Source of the DNA: Mycteria americana
Taxonomy: Eukaryota; Chordata; Aves; Ciconiiformes; Ciconiidae
NCBI RefSeq assembly: GCF_035582795.1
Contig: NC_134383.1
Coordinates: 1,061,501-1,125,500, forward strand
DNA: 64,000 bases
Direction: 5' to 3'
The position numbers and the translations under genes were made by a program. The notes beneath the pieces were generated by a model. The model did no database searches. It was not told where the DNA came from and saw only the letters and a list, made by a program, of their open reading frames with translations. Below, in pieces: positions 34,265 through 44,772 of the stretch (positions are counted from its first letter, which is position 1; every line of letters starts with the position of its first letter).

Positions 34265-37200
34265 CTACCGGCCCGAGGCTCCCTCTGACTCGTAGCCCTC
34301 CGTCTTCATGTCGTTCAGGCCCAGGTCTTCGTTCTGCTCAAACGTACGCTCGTAGCGCTCCACTTTCAGCTCTGGGTCCTCCTCCGGGGCGTACACGTTC
34401 TGCGGGGCGAGACGGAGGCCTCCTTCGCACCCCTCTTCCCAAAGCCTCGGGCACCAGCACTCTTCAGCAGCACCCCAGCAACAGCAAGGGGCTTCGGACA
34501 AGATTCACCTCCCCCCCAAGAGCCAGACTTGTCCATCACCCCACGGAGAGCACGACTCGGGTCAGACCAGATCACCCCATTCCCAGCCCCTAATCCCGGG
34601 GAGCAGGCTCCGCTCCCCTCTTCCTTCCCACAAAGCCACCAGCAGTCTCCTTTCCCTGGACAGAGCCTGCAACAAGCCACTCGCTACCAAAGCCCCAAAG
34701 GGAACCCTGCCTGCCCACAAATCAGGGAAATAAAGAAGAAAATCCACTCAAACTGCTCAGGAGACTTCAAGGAGTTCATCTCTCGAGCGCACAGCACCGT
34801 ACCTGAAGATAGCTGTTGCCTGCAGGGTCATCCATGATGAAGTGAGCCTTTGTCTTTCCCTCTATGATCTGCAGAAAGAGAGAACATCCAGGCATTAAGG
34901 TGCTTTCTGATCCTTCAGCACTTCTGGCACCAAGACATTCGCAGCTCGCTTTAGACAGTTCCAACGTTTTCCTCAGTTAAAAAACCAGTAATAGATCGAT
35001 AAAACAAGCGAGGACAGGGCAGGGCAAGCGTGGAACAGCTAGAAAAGGTGCAGCAACGCTTGCCGGGGAGTTCACTTAAACATACTTCATAGCCGCAGCG
35101 ACAGGGGAGAAAACCACATCGCAGAGCACGGAAGATTAAGAGCGCGCTCACCTCCTGCAGTTTCCCAATGAACTCTCGCAGCTTTTCCGTTCTGCTGGGC
35201 GTAGAGCTGTCCCCCAGAGTGAAGGGGTTTTTCTCAACCTGGAAGAGCAGACCCGCTCGCTCAGCCAGCTGCGAGACACCCAGCCCCACAGCCAGGCCAA
35301 ATATTGACGCCGAGGGGTCTGAGCTCAGCGCAGGACCGCTCACCAGGTCTCTGATGTCCTTCAGCAGCCCTTCCAGCGTGGTGAACTTCCCCCCCAGCGC
35401 TCCCATCCCCAGCTCGAACTCCAGCTCTGGGATCTCCACGCTGCACGTCTCCGACTGCAAGGGCGAGGCCGCCGTGAGACCCCGCGGATGGACGGCTGGG
35501 CCCCACGCGCCCGCCGCAGGAGGACGGGGCAGGTATCCAAAGGCACCGTACCTTTAGGATATCCCTCGTCATGTCGGAAGGGTCTGTAATCCGAAGGGTA
35601 ATCCTGGTGCCTTGCGGTTCGATGGCTCCTCCGGACTTCACCTAGGAACACCCGGCAGTCAGCTTCACGGACTCCTACGCTCTACGCTTCTACACGTAGT
35701 TTTCCAGCTCACCTCATTTGTCCTGTGCCCACAGGAGTCGCAGTTTGTGGCCATGATAATCACCTCCTTGAAGTGTGGGATTTCTGGAGCAGACAGTCAG
35801 GGAAAACTCAACGAAAGGAAAGTCTCAAAGCAGCAGCCTGCGCCCTCTTCACAGCCTCAGTCCTTCCCGAGGTATTGCGGCAGCTCGCTGGCGAGTTGCG
35901 AGCGGCACCGAGACAGATTTGCACCCTGACGGGCTCTACTAGCAATAATTTATTCACGCCTTATGGCTGCAGCAGGAAGAGACCTGGGTCAGCACACAGA
36001 GCAACTCTCACCCCCCCGCCGGCCTCCTGCAGACCCCCGCAGAGGGCACCGATCTGCGCCCATGCCCCCACGCAAAGGATACGCACTAACTTCATATTCG
36101 TGTTCGCCGGAGCGTTGCACTCGGGGCAGTTGGTGTTGAACTGCAGTACCTGGGTCACAGAACGGAAAGGAGAATCAGAAAGCCCCGGCCAGCCCGGAAA
36201 GCCTCTTCCGGGTGCCAGTCACCCAGGCGCGGCCGCCATTGCACTGCAAAGTCACCCACCTCGTTCCTCAGATCCTCCGCAGAATCAGCTGGCTTCTCAT
36301 CCAGCTCCTCTCCCTGCAAGAGGGGACACCAGAAGCAGCGTTACCTTCTGTGCCTTAATTCCGGGTCTCCCAGAGAGCGAGGGGACCGGTCAGCCCTGCT
36401 CCCCCAGGCCCACCGGCCCCGCGCGTGCGGTAGGCTGAGGACGCAGCAGCAGCAGCTCCCCGTTACCTCCAGCCCCAGCATGGCAGCCTGCTGGGGAGTC
36501 CTCCTGTAGCGAGTGACCACAAGAGCATCGTCCTTCTGCGGTGCGTGAGGGTTCTCCACAAAGCTGTTCCCTGAAGGATCGTCTATGATCTACGGCAGAA
36601 CGAAGCCTTAGGAAGCCATCCCGCCCTTCCCCGTGCAGAAGGGGGCTGCACTCTTGGGCGTACTCACGAAGGTGAAGGAGGAATGTACTTCTTTCAGCTG
36701 CTTTAGTTTGCCAACGAACTCATCTATTTTACTTGCCGTCTCTTCGTCCGTCGCCTGCAAAAGAGGACACGTTTGAGACTGATGCCAGGGGCAGCCCGGA
36801 GCGGAAGACAACGCTGACACCAGCACACACCAGAGAGCCCGTAACACTCTTCTCATCAGCAGCGTGCGACGCCAATAGGCAGAGGATGAACAAAATAAGC
36901 ACGTGCCACGCAGGCGTCCCTGAGGAGCTTCCCCTTTCACAGCGCCTTACCCTGCGGACGGGCTGGTCCTGCTCCAGGCCCGCGACAGCTCTGTCAATTA
37001 TCCCTTCAATGGTGGTAAGAACTGGAGAAGGAAAGAAGACAGAAGCGACGGCACCGTTAAGTACACCACAGCGGTGCTACCCACCCTGCCAGCTCGTACC
37101 GATCCCTGGCAGCCGCCGCACGTTGGCCCTCTCAAGCTTATTTGACCCAACGGACAGGAGGCCAGGTCCTTAACCGGTGCCTGCCGCGCACCCACCGGCA

Positions 37201-38352
37201 TGCCGAGGGGCGCAGGCCGCTTCGTGGGCGTACCCACCTCCCTTCTGGGTGAAAGCGGGGATCTCAAAGTCCAGCTCTGGAATTCGAGCCGTGGCACAGT
37301 CGGTCTTCACCACCTCCCTGTTCATGTCCTGCACACGACAGTCGAGGAGCGGCGTTAGGATTCCCAACAGGACCAGGAGCTCCCACGCGCTAAGCGACCG
37401 CACCGGGGCACGCAGCGCCCGCCAAAGCAGCAGCCTTAGCTCCAGGCCAGCTTTAGCAGCCTCTCCGTTTGCGCGGGAGCACGCCGCGAACACGCACGTT
37501 TTGGGCATTAAACGCTTACTCCCAAACAAATAATGCTATTTCTCAAACGGCACAGAAGAGAAACGCTTTATTGCTCAAGCGAGACCAGGCTTTGAGGGAC
37601 GAAGGCGCGCACGCGGTGTCTGCAAGGCAGCTCCCCGCCGCCCCGGCACAGGGGCAGCACCGGCCCCGCTGCTGGGGAGGGAGAGGGGACCCCCGCTCAC
37701 CTGACGGGAGGTGACAGCCAGGGTGTAGCGCACGCCCTGCTCCTGGATCCTGCCCGCGGACTGGATCTCCGTGTTGGACCAGGAGCAGCTGTCGCAGGCG
37801 AAGGAGCTGACGATGACCTCTTTGAAGAAGGGGATCCTGGTGAGCAGGAGCCGCGTCACCCCCTGCGGCAGCGAGGGGCCTCGTGGGAACCCGGGTCCTC
37901 GGGGCGCCGTTTCCCCCAGGCCCCGCACTCCTGCCAACGCCCCCCCGGGCAGACCCCCGGCCCCGGGCCCTGCCACCCCCCCCGACGGGCCCCGCCTCCC
38001 CCCTCCTGCCTGCCCCTTGCACCCCCCTCCCCGCTCCGGGACAGGCTGCGGCCCCCGGCAGGTCCTTCCCCGGCCCTGCCCCTCACCCGCCCCGCGGGCC
38101 GCTGCACCCGGAGCCGTCCTCCCCACCCCCGGGAGGCCGCTGTGGCCCCGGCCCGGGCCCGCCCCGGCAGGCCCCCGCCCCGGCCCCCTGACGGCCCCTG
38201 CGGCCCGGGCCCAGCCCCCAGGCCCCCCTCACGTTGCGGAAGCAGTTCATGCACAGAGACTCGATCTCGGCCGGCTGCTGCTCGCCGTCCTCGGCGCTGA
38301 GGGGCCGGAACAGGGCCCCCTCCGCCGCCGCCACCGCCCCCAGCGCCGACAT
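34265..38352 (-). CDS. ZPR1: ZPR1 zinc-finger protein
   Basis: ZPR1 binds EGFR and eEF1A and works with SMN in snRNP assembly; it is in cytoplasm and nucleus. Fourteen exons on -: 38233-38352, 37701-37862, 37238-37328, 36951-37021, 36668-36754, 36467-36589, 36260-36313, 36083-36149, 35713-35783, 35552-35641, 35344-35454, 35152-35238, 34803-34868, 34265-34399. Phases agree at every junction and give 444 aa (human 459). Two C4 zinc fingers, each followed by an alpha/beta domain, are visible: Cys34/37/63/66 (CMNC..CDSC) and Cys244/247/273/276 (CPEC..CDSC). The tail [20 protein letters not shown] is typical. The start [12 protein letters not shown] is in a CpG island. The exon 8 donor (after position 36083) is a weaker GTATCC site, but it alone keeps the conserved KLVQIPHF reading. 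Confidence 0.96.
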
Positions 38353-38397
38353 GCTGCTGCCACTGCCGGAACCGCTCCCGCCGCGCCTGCGCGCTGC

Positions 38398-38466
38398 GCG
38401 GTCACGGGAGGCGGGGCGGTCACGTGCGGCGGGACGGTCACGTGAGGCGGGGCGGTCACGTGAGGA
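38398..38466 (-). promoter_or_regulatory. ZPR1: ZPR1 promoter: 18-bp-phased CACGTG E-box array
   Basis: Four tandem 18-bp units place CACGGG at 38403 and CACGTG at 38421, 38439 and 38457, each separated by a GGCGGGGC or GGCGGGAC box. The array starts about 50 bp upstream of the ZPR1 start codon. CACGTG with flanking T and A (TCACGTGA) suits USF, MYC/MAX or TFE3/TFEB factors; the GC boxes suit Sp/KLF. No TATA word is present. Confidence 0.75.
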
Positions 38467-38505
38467 GGCGGCGGCGAGGCCCGGCCCGGCCGCTATGGCG
38501 GCGCC

Positions 38506-38511
38506 TTTATT
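38506..38511 (-). terminator. APOA5: APOA5 poly(A) signal
   Basis: AATAAA on - about 150 bp after the APOA5 stop codon. The signal is about 40 bp from the first E-box of the ZPR1 promoter, so APOA5 3' end formation and ZPR1 initiation are almost touching. Confidence 0.75.
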
Positions 38512-38658
38512 GCGGTTGAGCTCGACCGAGCCGGCCCCGGCCCCGCCGCCCCCGCGCCCCCCCCCCCGGGCCCGCGGCCTCCTCCCGCCGCCGCCGCTGC
38601 TGCCCCGGCCCCGGCCCCGGTCCCGGCCCTCTGCCCCCCGCCGGGCCGGCCCGGGCCG

Positions 38659-40114
38659 TCAGCGGGCCTCGGCGCCCCGCTCGCTCAGGCTGTGGGCCAG
38701 GTCTCTCCAGAGGGCGTCGAGGCGGGCGCGCAGGTCCTCCACCGGGGGCGGGCCGTCCTGCGGGTCCCCCGGGTGGGAGGGCGGGGAGGAGAGCTTCAGC
38801 CTCATCTCCTCCGTCTCCTGGTCGAGGGCCCGGGTGAAGTCCTGGATCTGGAGGTACGTCTGCCTCCGGAACTCCTCCACCCGCCGCTGCACCTCCCGGG
38901 CCAGCTCCTCCGTGTAGCGGTCCGGGGGGGCCGGCGGCTCCCGCAGGCTGCGGGGGTAGAGGCTCAGCTTCCCCTTGAGCTGCTCCAGATTCCCCTGGAT
39001 CTTCTGGTGGAGGTCCCTCGCGTTCTGGGTCAGCCTGGCGGAGAGCTCCTGGATGTACTGGTTGAGCTTCTCCGGGCTGGCCCGGGCGTGAGGGACGACG
39101 TTTCTGTGCAGCTCCTCCACGTTGCGGTGGATCTCGGTCACCAGCCTGTCCGCGTAGGGCTGGAAGATGTCCTTCACCTGCTCGGTGTGGAAGGCGATCT
39201 TGTCGCTGTAGTGAGCCACGAACCTCTGGACCTCCTCCGCGCCCTCCAGGAGCTGAGCCGTCACCTCCCGGCTGGGCATCAGGTGCCGCCGGAGCTCCCG
39301 GGCTTTCAGGGACACCTGGTCCAGGAGCTCTTCCGTGAACGGCTGCAGCCGGTAGCGAAGATCTTCCAGGTGCTTGCCGACCTTGTGGTGGACTTCGTCC
39401 ACGTACGGGGACAGTTTCACCCTCAGGCTCTCCAGCTCTTTCCTGATGAGTTTCCGTAGGCTGTCCGAGTCGTGGTACAGCCGGGGCTGGAGGCCCCTGT
39501 CGAGGGGTGCCAGCTTCTCCAGGAAGTTTCCCACGTAGCTGACCCCATCCTGAATGCTCTCCTTCAGGTGTCTGCAGGAGACGACAGATGTCGTTACTGA
39601 GCGCCCCCGACTTAGCGCCGCATCTCCGCTACGCCCTAACGCACCCGTAATAAAGGCCGCGGGCGGCCGCGAGGGCCGTGCCCGCAAGCTTTGCTGTCCC
39701 CGGGGAAAGAGAACCGGGGCCGAGGCGTGTTGGTGGGGCCCGGGGGGAGCTTGCGGCGGGACCGCAGGCGGTTACCCAGGCCGGGCGCTGCGAGGCAAGC
39801 CCCCGGAGCGGCGTACTCACGCGATGTCCCTGCCCAGCTTGCTGCTCTGGCCGTGCTCCGTGCTGTCCTTGTTGCTCGTCAGCTGGCTGAGGTACTCCCA
39901 GAAGCCGCTCCTTGCCAGCTCGGCCGGTGACACTGCGGGCAGGAGGGCAGCGGTTAGCGCGGCAGCCGCGGCACTGCCCGCCCCCGGCTCTGCCCTCCCG
40001 CCCAGCCCGCGTCCCGGCTCTGCCGCCGGCCATCCCCGGGGCGAGCCCCTCCGCTCGGCACCCACCCGGTAAGGCGGCCAGGAGGGCGAGGAGAAGCGCA
40101 GCCTTCGGAGGCAT
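38659..40114 (-). CDS. APOA5: apolipoprotein A-V
   Basis: Secreted liver apolipoprotein that promotes lipoprotein-lipase action and lowers plasma triglyceride. Coding exons on -: 40066-40114, 39821-39932, 38659-39571; phases agree and give 357 aa (human 366). The signal peptide starts MPPKAALLLALLAALP. The mature part opens with ARSGFWEYLSQLTS and continues with amphipathic helical repeats such as SPYVDEVHHKVGKHLEDL and QPYADRLVTEIHRNVEEL. The C-terminus ends SERGAEAR. Upstream, splice signals (donor after 40399, acceptor before 40141) suggest a noncoding first exon, as in mammals. It is the first member of the cluster, tail-to-head with ZPR1. Confidence 0.94.
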
Positions 40115-40453
40115 GGTCTGCCAGGCCGGCGTGCCGCCGTGCTGCGGGGAGAGAGAGGAGAGGAGCGCGTTCGCTCACGCCGCGGTGCGGGTCCCCTCTC
40201 TGAGCGCTCGCGGGTCGGCGGGCCCTGCGCTTCGCGCCCCCCTCGCCGCTCTCCACAAGGACCTCGCTCCTGGGGTCCCCCGTAGCACAGCCGGCACGCG
40301 CGTGGAACGACGCCCGGCCCCTCCGGCCGGACGAAGTTAGACCGGGCGCGAGGTGCCCCTGCCCGCGCTGGCTCGGCGGGGCTGCCCCCGGCCCTCACCC
40401 GGCTCCCGGTTGCCTCCCGTGTCCCTCCTGCCGGGAGCCAGGCCGTGGCTCCC

Positions 40454-40459
40454 TTTATA
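40454..40459 (-). promoter_or_regulatory. APOA5: APOA5 TATA box
   Basis: TATAAA on - (within GATATAAAGG). Transcription should start near 40,428. A donor-like site after 40399 and an acceptor-like site before 40141 would make a short noncoding exon 1. A GATA word is just upstream at about 40490. Confidence 0.65.
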
Positions 40460-40521
40460 TCTGCCTGGCCGGAGGCAGAGGAGCGCGGGTGATAAGGCGC
40501 ATCCGCAGGGGAAGGCTTTTT

Positions 40522-40558
40522 GGACCTCACTCCACGTGTAAACACAACGTGGAGGTCC
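40522..40558 (-). promoter_or_regulatory. APOA5: APOA5 upstream inverted repeat with E-box and FOXA words
   Basis: Arms GGACCTC...CCACGT (40522-40537, with 3 extra bases) and ACGTGGAGGTCC (40547-40558) form a 12-bp inverted repeat around a 9-base centre. A CACGTG E-box (40533-40538) directly abuts GTAAACA (40538-40544), a FOXA-type word on the - strand (TGTTTAC). The element lies about 95-130 bp upstream of the inferred start. USF and liver factors are known to regulate APOA5 in mammals; binding here is inferred. Confidence 0.5.
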
Positions 40559-41897
40559 GCGGGCGTTCCTGAGAGGTGACGTGGGGGCCGGTCATCTGAC
40601 CGGAGGCTGCCCCTTCGCCTGCCCCACGCCGCTCCCATCCCACCGCCCCGGTCGGCCTGACCTCGCTGCGGCCGCAGGCGGCCTTAACCCCCTCGGGGCT
40701 GCCCCTTCCCGAGCCTCTCCCAGGCAGAGGTCTCGCGGCAGAGCCGCCCGAACGCCGGCCGGCCGCCGGCCCGCCGGGTCAGCCCTTGTTTTTCCCGGCG
40801 ATGAGGGAGCCCTCGCTGCTTGCTCTGCGGGTTTCTCGGGACGAGGCTGACCCTGCCCTCGCGGCCGACCTTCGCATGGCGGAGGCAAACAGAGGACGGG
40901 AGCTGCCGGGGTGCCGAGGGGGTGCAGAGCGGCAGGACGGGGACGGGGGAAAAAACGGCAACGTTTGCAGCTCGGGTCCAATCCCCCTGCAGAGTGCCGG
41001 CTGCTGACGCCAGGCTTTTAAATCGGGAGAGCGCCGCAATGTTTGCACTGAAGCAACCCAGCGAACGGGGACCCGCCGGGACCGACGTCTCCCCGGCGGG
41101 GCTGGGCTGCGCGCTCGGGGTGCCGGGCCGGCGCGCGGGCACCCTGCGGCGGAGGGCGAAGTCCGGTGCACCGCAGGGGTGAAACGCCGAGCAGTCGCCA
41201 GCACTCGGCCGGCACCAAAGTCCGCCCTGCTCCCGCGCCCGTGCGGGCGCACGGGGCTGCCCCGAGCAGCCCGGGCCACGCTCCCGTCCCGCCGCTCCTG
41301 CCACCGCAGCCCACGTGGGAAACGCGTCCGTGGGAGCGGCCCTCGCGGGGCACCCGCCACCGGAGCGGCTCGGGGCGCTGGCTGTGGCCGTAGCTCCGGT
41401 CCTCTTTCCTTCTCCCTGAGCCGGGAAGCTCCCGGGGACGAGCAAGGGCCCTCTGCCCGCCAGGCCCAGCCCCGCGGCGTCTGGGCACGGTCCCCGCGGG
41501 GCCACGGGGAGGGGGGACGAGGTGTCTGTCGCCCGCCCGGCGCAGCCTGCGGAGACCTGTCCCCCGTGGCAGCAGCTGGCCCCGCTGCGGCGAGGGTGCT
41601 CGGCCGCGCGCTGGGGCGCTGGCCCTGCCGGAGCCGCCCAGCCGAGGGGCTCACCTGGCTGAACTGCCCCCAGCCCCCTGCAGCGCCTGCGTCCCTGCAC
41701 CGGGGACCGAGCCCCCCGCCCGCCCGGCCCCGCCGCTGTTCCCTCTCCCCCGTGCCCTGGGACCCGAATTCGGGGGCGACGCTCTCCCCTTGGAGCGGCT
41801 GGGACCTGGTGCCCCAGGTTGCCCATCCCGGGGCGGGACGGCGCGGTGCTGCGGGGCGGGAGGGACGCGGACCAGCACGTGCATCACGAGGGGCCAG
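40559..41897. other. APOA5-APOA4 intergenic spacer
   Basis: About 1.3 kb of CpG-rich DNA between the APOA5 promoter and the APOA4 3' end. Long overlapping open frames on both strands are composition artefacts. I see no repeat or gene. Confidence 0.6.
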
Positions 41898-41903
41898 TTT
41901 ATT
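41898..41903 (-). terminator. APOA4: APOA4 poly(A) signal
   Basis: AATAAA on -, about 90 bp downstream of the APOA4 stop codon. Confidence 0.8.
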
Positions 41904-41990
41904 TCTGCCGCGCGCAGCGGCCGCGAAAGCTCGCGGCGCGGGGGTCCAGAGGGCCGCCCCACGCCCCCTCCCCGCGGCACGCCGGGGGGC

Positions 41991-43332
41991 TCAGTTCTCT
42001 GCCGGCTGGGCGGTGCTGAGGAAGGCGGCCACCTTCTCCCGCACCTCCTTCTCCAGCAGCTGCAGGTGGTCCTCCACGCCGGCGGCGCCCGAGTCCAGCT
42101 TCCCCCGCATCTCCTCCAGCCGCTCCACCAGCTGCTGCCCGAAGGACTCGCCGAAGGGGGCTGCCTGCTGCCGGAAAGCCTCCACCGTCTGCCCCACGCG
42201 CTCGTCCAGCTGCTGGGCCAGGGCGGCCAGGCGCTGCTGCAGGCTCTCGGCGTCGCCGCTCACCGCCTGCCGCAGCTCCTGGGCCAGCGGGCTGAGCTGG
42301 GCACGCAGCTCCTCCGAGCTGGCGGCCAGGCGGGCACGCAGCTCCTCCGCCGCCTTCTCCATCTGCGCCGTCAGGCTCTCCAGCTGCCGGTTGAGGTTGT
42401 CCTGCACCTCCTGGGCGTAGGGGCTGAGCCCCTGCCGCAGCTGCTCCACGCTCTGCCCCACCTGCGCCTTCAGCTGGTCGGCCAGGGGAGCCAGCCGCTC
42501 CTTCAGGCTCTCCACCCCGCCGTCGATCTGCCGCTGCAGCCGGTCGGCGTAGGGGCCGAGGGAGGCCTGGACGCTCTCGGCGTTGTCCTGCAGCCGGTCC
42601 CGCAGCTCAGCGGCGTAGGGCTCCAGCGCCCGCCGCAGCTCCCCGGCCCCGCGGTCCACCTGGGCGCGCAGCTCGTCGGCGTAGGGGCTCATCTTGGCCC
42701 GCAGCTGGCGGATGTTGGAGCCGATCTGCTGGTGCACCTCGTCGGCGTAGGGCGCCAGCTTGGCCTGCAGCTCCGCCAGCTCCCGCTGGATCTGCTCCTT
42801 CAGCCGCTGCGAGTCCTGCGCCAGCCGCGCCTGCAGCTCCGTGGCGAAGGGCACCAGCCGCTGCTGCAGGTCCTTGGCGTAGGCGTTGACGCTCTGCAGG
42901 TTGCCCTCCAGCAGGGTGCTGGGGAGAGGGGGGGCGTCAGCACCCCGGCACGCCCCCGGCCCCCTCCCCTGCCCAGCGCCTCCCGGCCGCCGCCGCCTGC
43001 CCCGCCCCGGCCCGCGACCCCGCTCACTTGAGCTGCTTGGTGATCTCGGCTCGCTGCAGCTGGTCCACCGTCTCCTTGGCATCGCTGCCCAGCTTGGTGA
43101 AGTACTGCCAGAGCACGCTGGCCACCTCGTCCGGGTTGACGTCAGCCCGCGCCCCTGCAAGCGGGTGCCGGGGTCGGTGCCGGCACGGCCCCGCTCGGCA
43201 GCTCCCCCGGGGACGTCGGGCCCCCCTCCCTGCCCCGGGGCAGGGCCACCCTCCCGGCACCGGGGACCCACGCGCCGCCTCACCTGAAACCGCAAGGAGC
43301 ACCAGGACGAGGGCGGCCGCCTTCGGGGACAT
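41991..43332 (-). CDS. APOA4: apolipoprotein A-IV
   Basis: Secreted intestinal/hepatic apolipoprotein of chylomicrons and HDL. Coding exons on -: 43284-43332, 43028-43154, 41991-42918; phases agree and give 367 aa. The signal peptide begins MSPKAAALVLVLLAVSG. The next exon reads ADVNPDEVASVLWQYFTKLG, close to the human sequence around the mature N-terminus. Exon 3 encodes about eleven 22-residue amphipathic repeats, each starting near P (APYADEVHQQ, SPYADELRAQ, EPYAAELRDR, GPYADRLQRQ and so on). It ends FLSTAQPAEN, without the Glu/Gln-rich tail of human APOA4 (396 aa). A splice pair (donor after 43459, acceptor before 43350) suggests a noncoding first exon. It diverges from APOC3. Confidence 0.94.
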
Positions 43333-43509
43333 CCTGAGCGCCGGGGATGCCTGCAGGGGCGCAGAGCAGGGATGAAGGGAGCCCCGGGGCCGGCGCCAGC
43401 CCCCCAGCCCTGCGCCGCCGCCCCTCCACCGCCCGCGCTCCCCACCGCAGCCGCTCACCTGCGCTGCTGCCGGGTGCGGGTACCTGCCGTGCCGGCGGCG
43501 CCCGGCCGC

Positions 43510-43516
43510 TATTTAT
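43510..43516 (-). promoter_or_regulatory. APOA4: APOA4 TATA box
   Basis: ATAAATA on - (CATAAATAGC), the same form as at APOA1 (47770). Transcription is expected near 43,480. About 60 bp upstream, TAAAGTCCA on - (about 43573-43581) is close to the HNF4 core CAAAGTCCA, as expected for a liver/intestine apolipoprotein promoter. Confidence 0.6.
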
Positions 43517-43583
43517 GCAGCCCGAGCGCCCTCGGTGGCTTCCACGCAGGCCTGTGACACAGGCCCCGGGCTTGGACTTTAGC

Positions 43584-44625
43584 AAGGTCGCAACGTGGAA
43601 GCGCCTGACGTGTGCGCGGCCCTGACATCACCCGCGGCCCTGCCAGCTCCCGGCGGGGTGCCAGGAGCCAGGGCAGAGAGGGGATGGGGGCGCGCGCGGG
43701 CACCCCGGGGCTGAGCCCCTCCTGGGGACAGGGACCCTGGGGCGGAGCGGACAGCGCACCACGGGGGGCAGCCCCCGGCCCCGCGCCTCCGTGGGACGCG
43801 GCGATGGCCCTGCCGGCGCCGGCCGCACGGTACCCGGGACGCGCGGCGTGGCAGGGCACGGGGCCTGGGGGACGCCGCGGGGTCTGGGGGACGCCGCCGC
43901 CCGCCGCGCCGTGCCGGGGACGCATGGCGGGGCAGGACACGGGCTCGGGGGGATGCCGCGACGGATGCGCGGGGGCACGGGAGACCGCGTACGTGCGGGA
44001 TAGCATCGCTCCCTCCTGCCGCAGGGGACGGCCGGGACCCCGCGGCCGCGGGATGCTGCACCCACGCGGGGTCAGCGTGCCCTTGGCGAGAGCTGGGACC
44101 CGTGTGTGTCCCTGGCCGCTGCGTCGGGCTCCCGGCACGCGCCCCGGGGCCGCAGCCCCTGGCTCAGCCCACGCTCTCCCCAGCGGACCCGCTCCCGGCT
44201 GGAGACCGGCGGTGATGCGTCGGGCTGGGGCGAAGGGCACGGCTGGCAGGGGCAGGGATCGGCCAGGCGCCGGCGATGCCGAGGTCCAAAGAGCTGCCAC
44301 GGTGCCCCACGGCCGGAGGGCGCAGCCCGGGCACGCGCGGCCCGCCTGCACCTCCTGGGCGGCGGCCGCCCCGGCCCCGGTGCCCCCGGGCAGAGCCAGC
44401 CCGGTGGCCTCGCGCCGGGGCCGGTGCCGCCGGACGTCACCCTCGTCCTGCGCGTGCCCGCGCCGGCCCCGGGCCCGCTCCCGGGGCTGCCCTCGCCGTG
44501 GCGCGCCCGGCAGCGGGCACCAGGCTGGCTGCACGTGCACCGGCGCGCGCATCCCTGCGCACGTGCCCGCGCGGGCGCGTACGGGCGCAGAGCGCCCGGC
44601 CGGCCCCGGCAGCCTTGGTCCCCGG
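43584..44625. other. APOA4-APOC3 divergent spacer
   Basis: CpG-rich DNA between the two divergent promoters. In mammals the equivalent region carries an enhancer shared by APOC3, APOA4 and APOA1. I could not point to its HNF4/Sp1 elements by eye here beyond the sites listed separately. Overlapping long open frames are composition artefacts. Confidence 0.5.
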
Positions 44626-44635
44626 GGGATTTCCC
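44626..44635 (+). promoter_or_regulatory. APOC3: APOC3 promoter NF-kB site
   Basis: GGGGATTTCC is a full NF-kB consensus, about 170 bp upstream of the inferred APOC3 start. The longer word GGGATTTCCCAACTC matches the human APOC3 promoter as I remember it, at nearly the same distance. A cytokine-responsive NF-kB element is established there in human. Confidence 0.6.
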
Positions 44636-44730
44636 AACTCCTGGCCGGGAGGCAGGCCCCTCTGCAGCAAACCTGGCAGCGGGACCGGCCTCTGCGGACG
44701 GGCCCCCTCCGCGGCCGGCCCCACCGCCCC

Positions 44731-44742
44731 TGACCTTTGCAC
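44731..44742 (+). promoter_or_regulatory. APOC3: APOC3 proximal HNF4/nuclear-receptor site
   Basis: TGACCTTTGCAC lies about 40 bp before the TATA box. In human the proximal APOC3 element that binds HNF4 and other nuclear receptors contains TGACCTTTGCCC at the same place. Confidence 0.75.
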
Positions 44743-44772
44743 GATCACCCCCGGAGGCGGCTGCGGGGAGGG

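Noticed and set aside
35239-35343. ZPR1 reading straight through between exons 11 and 12 without an intron
   Set aside because: The frame is open, but the inserted residues have no counterpart in human ZPR1. Consensus GTGAGC and CAG sites remove them in phase and restore [12 protein letters not shown].
40559-41897. Protein-coding gene between APOA5 and APOA4
   Set aside because: Long frames of 291-413 codons exist on both strands but are composition artefacts, with no conserved motif and no gene at this place in other vertebrates.
43509-44733. Coding genes in the APOA4-APOC3 spacer
   Set aside because: Mirrored long frames in CpG-rich DNA; the interval holds the divergent promoters.
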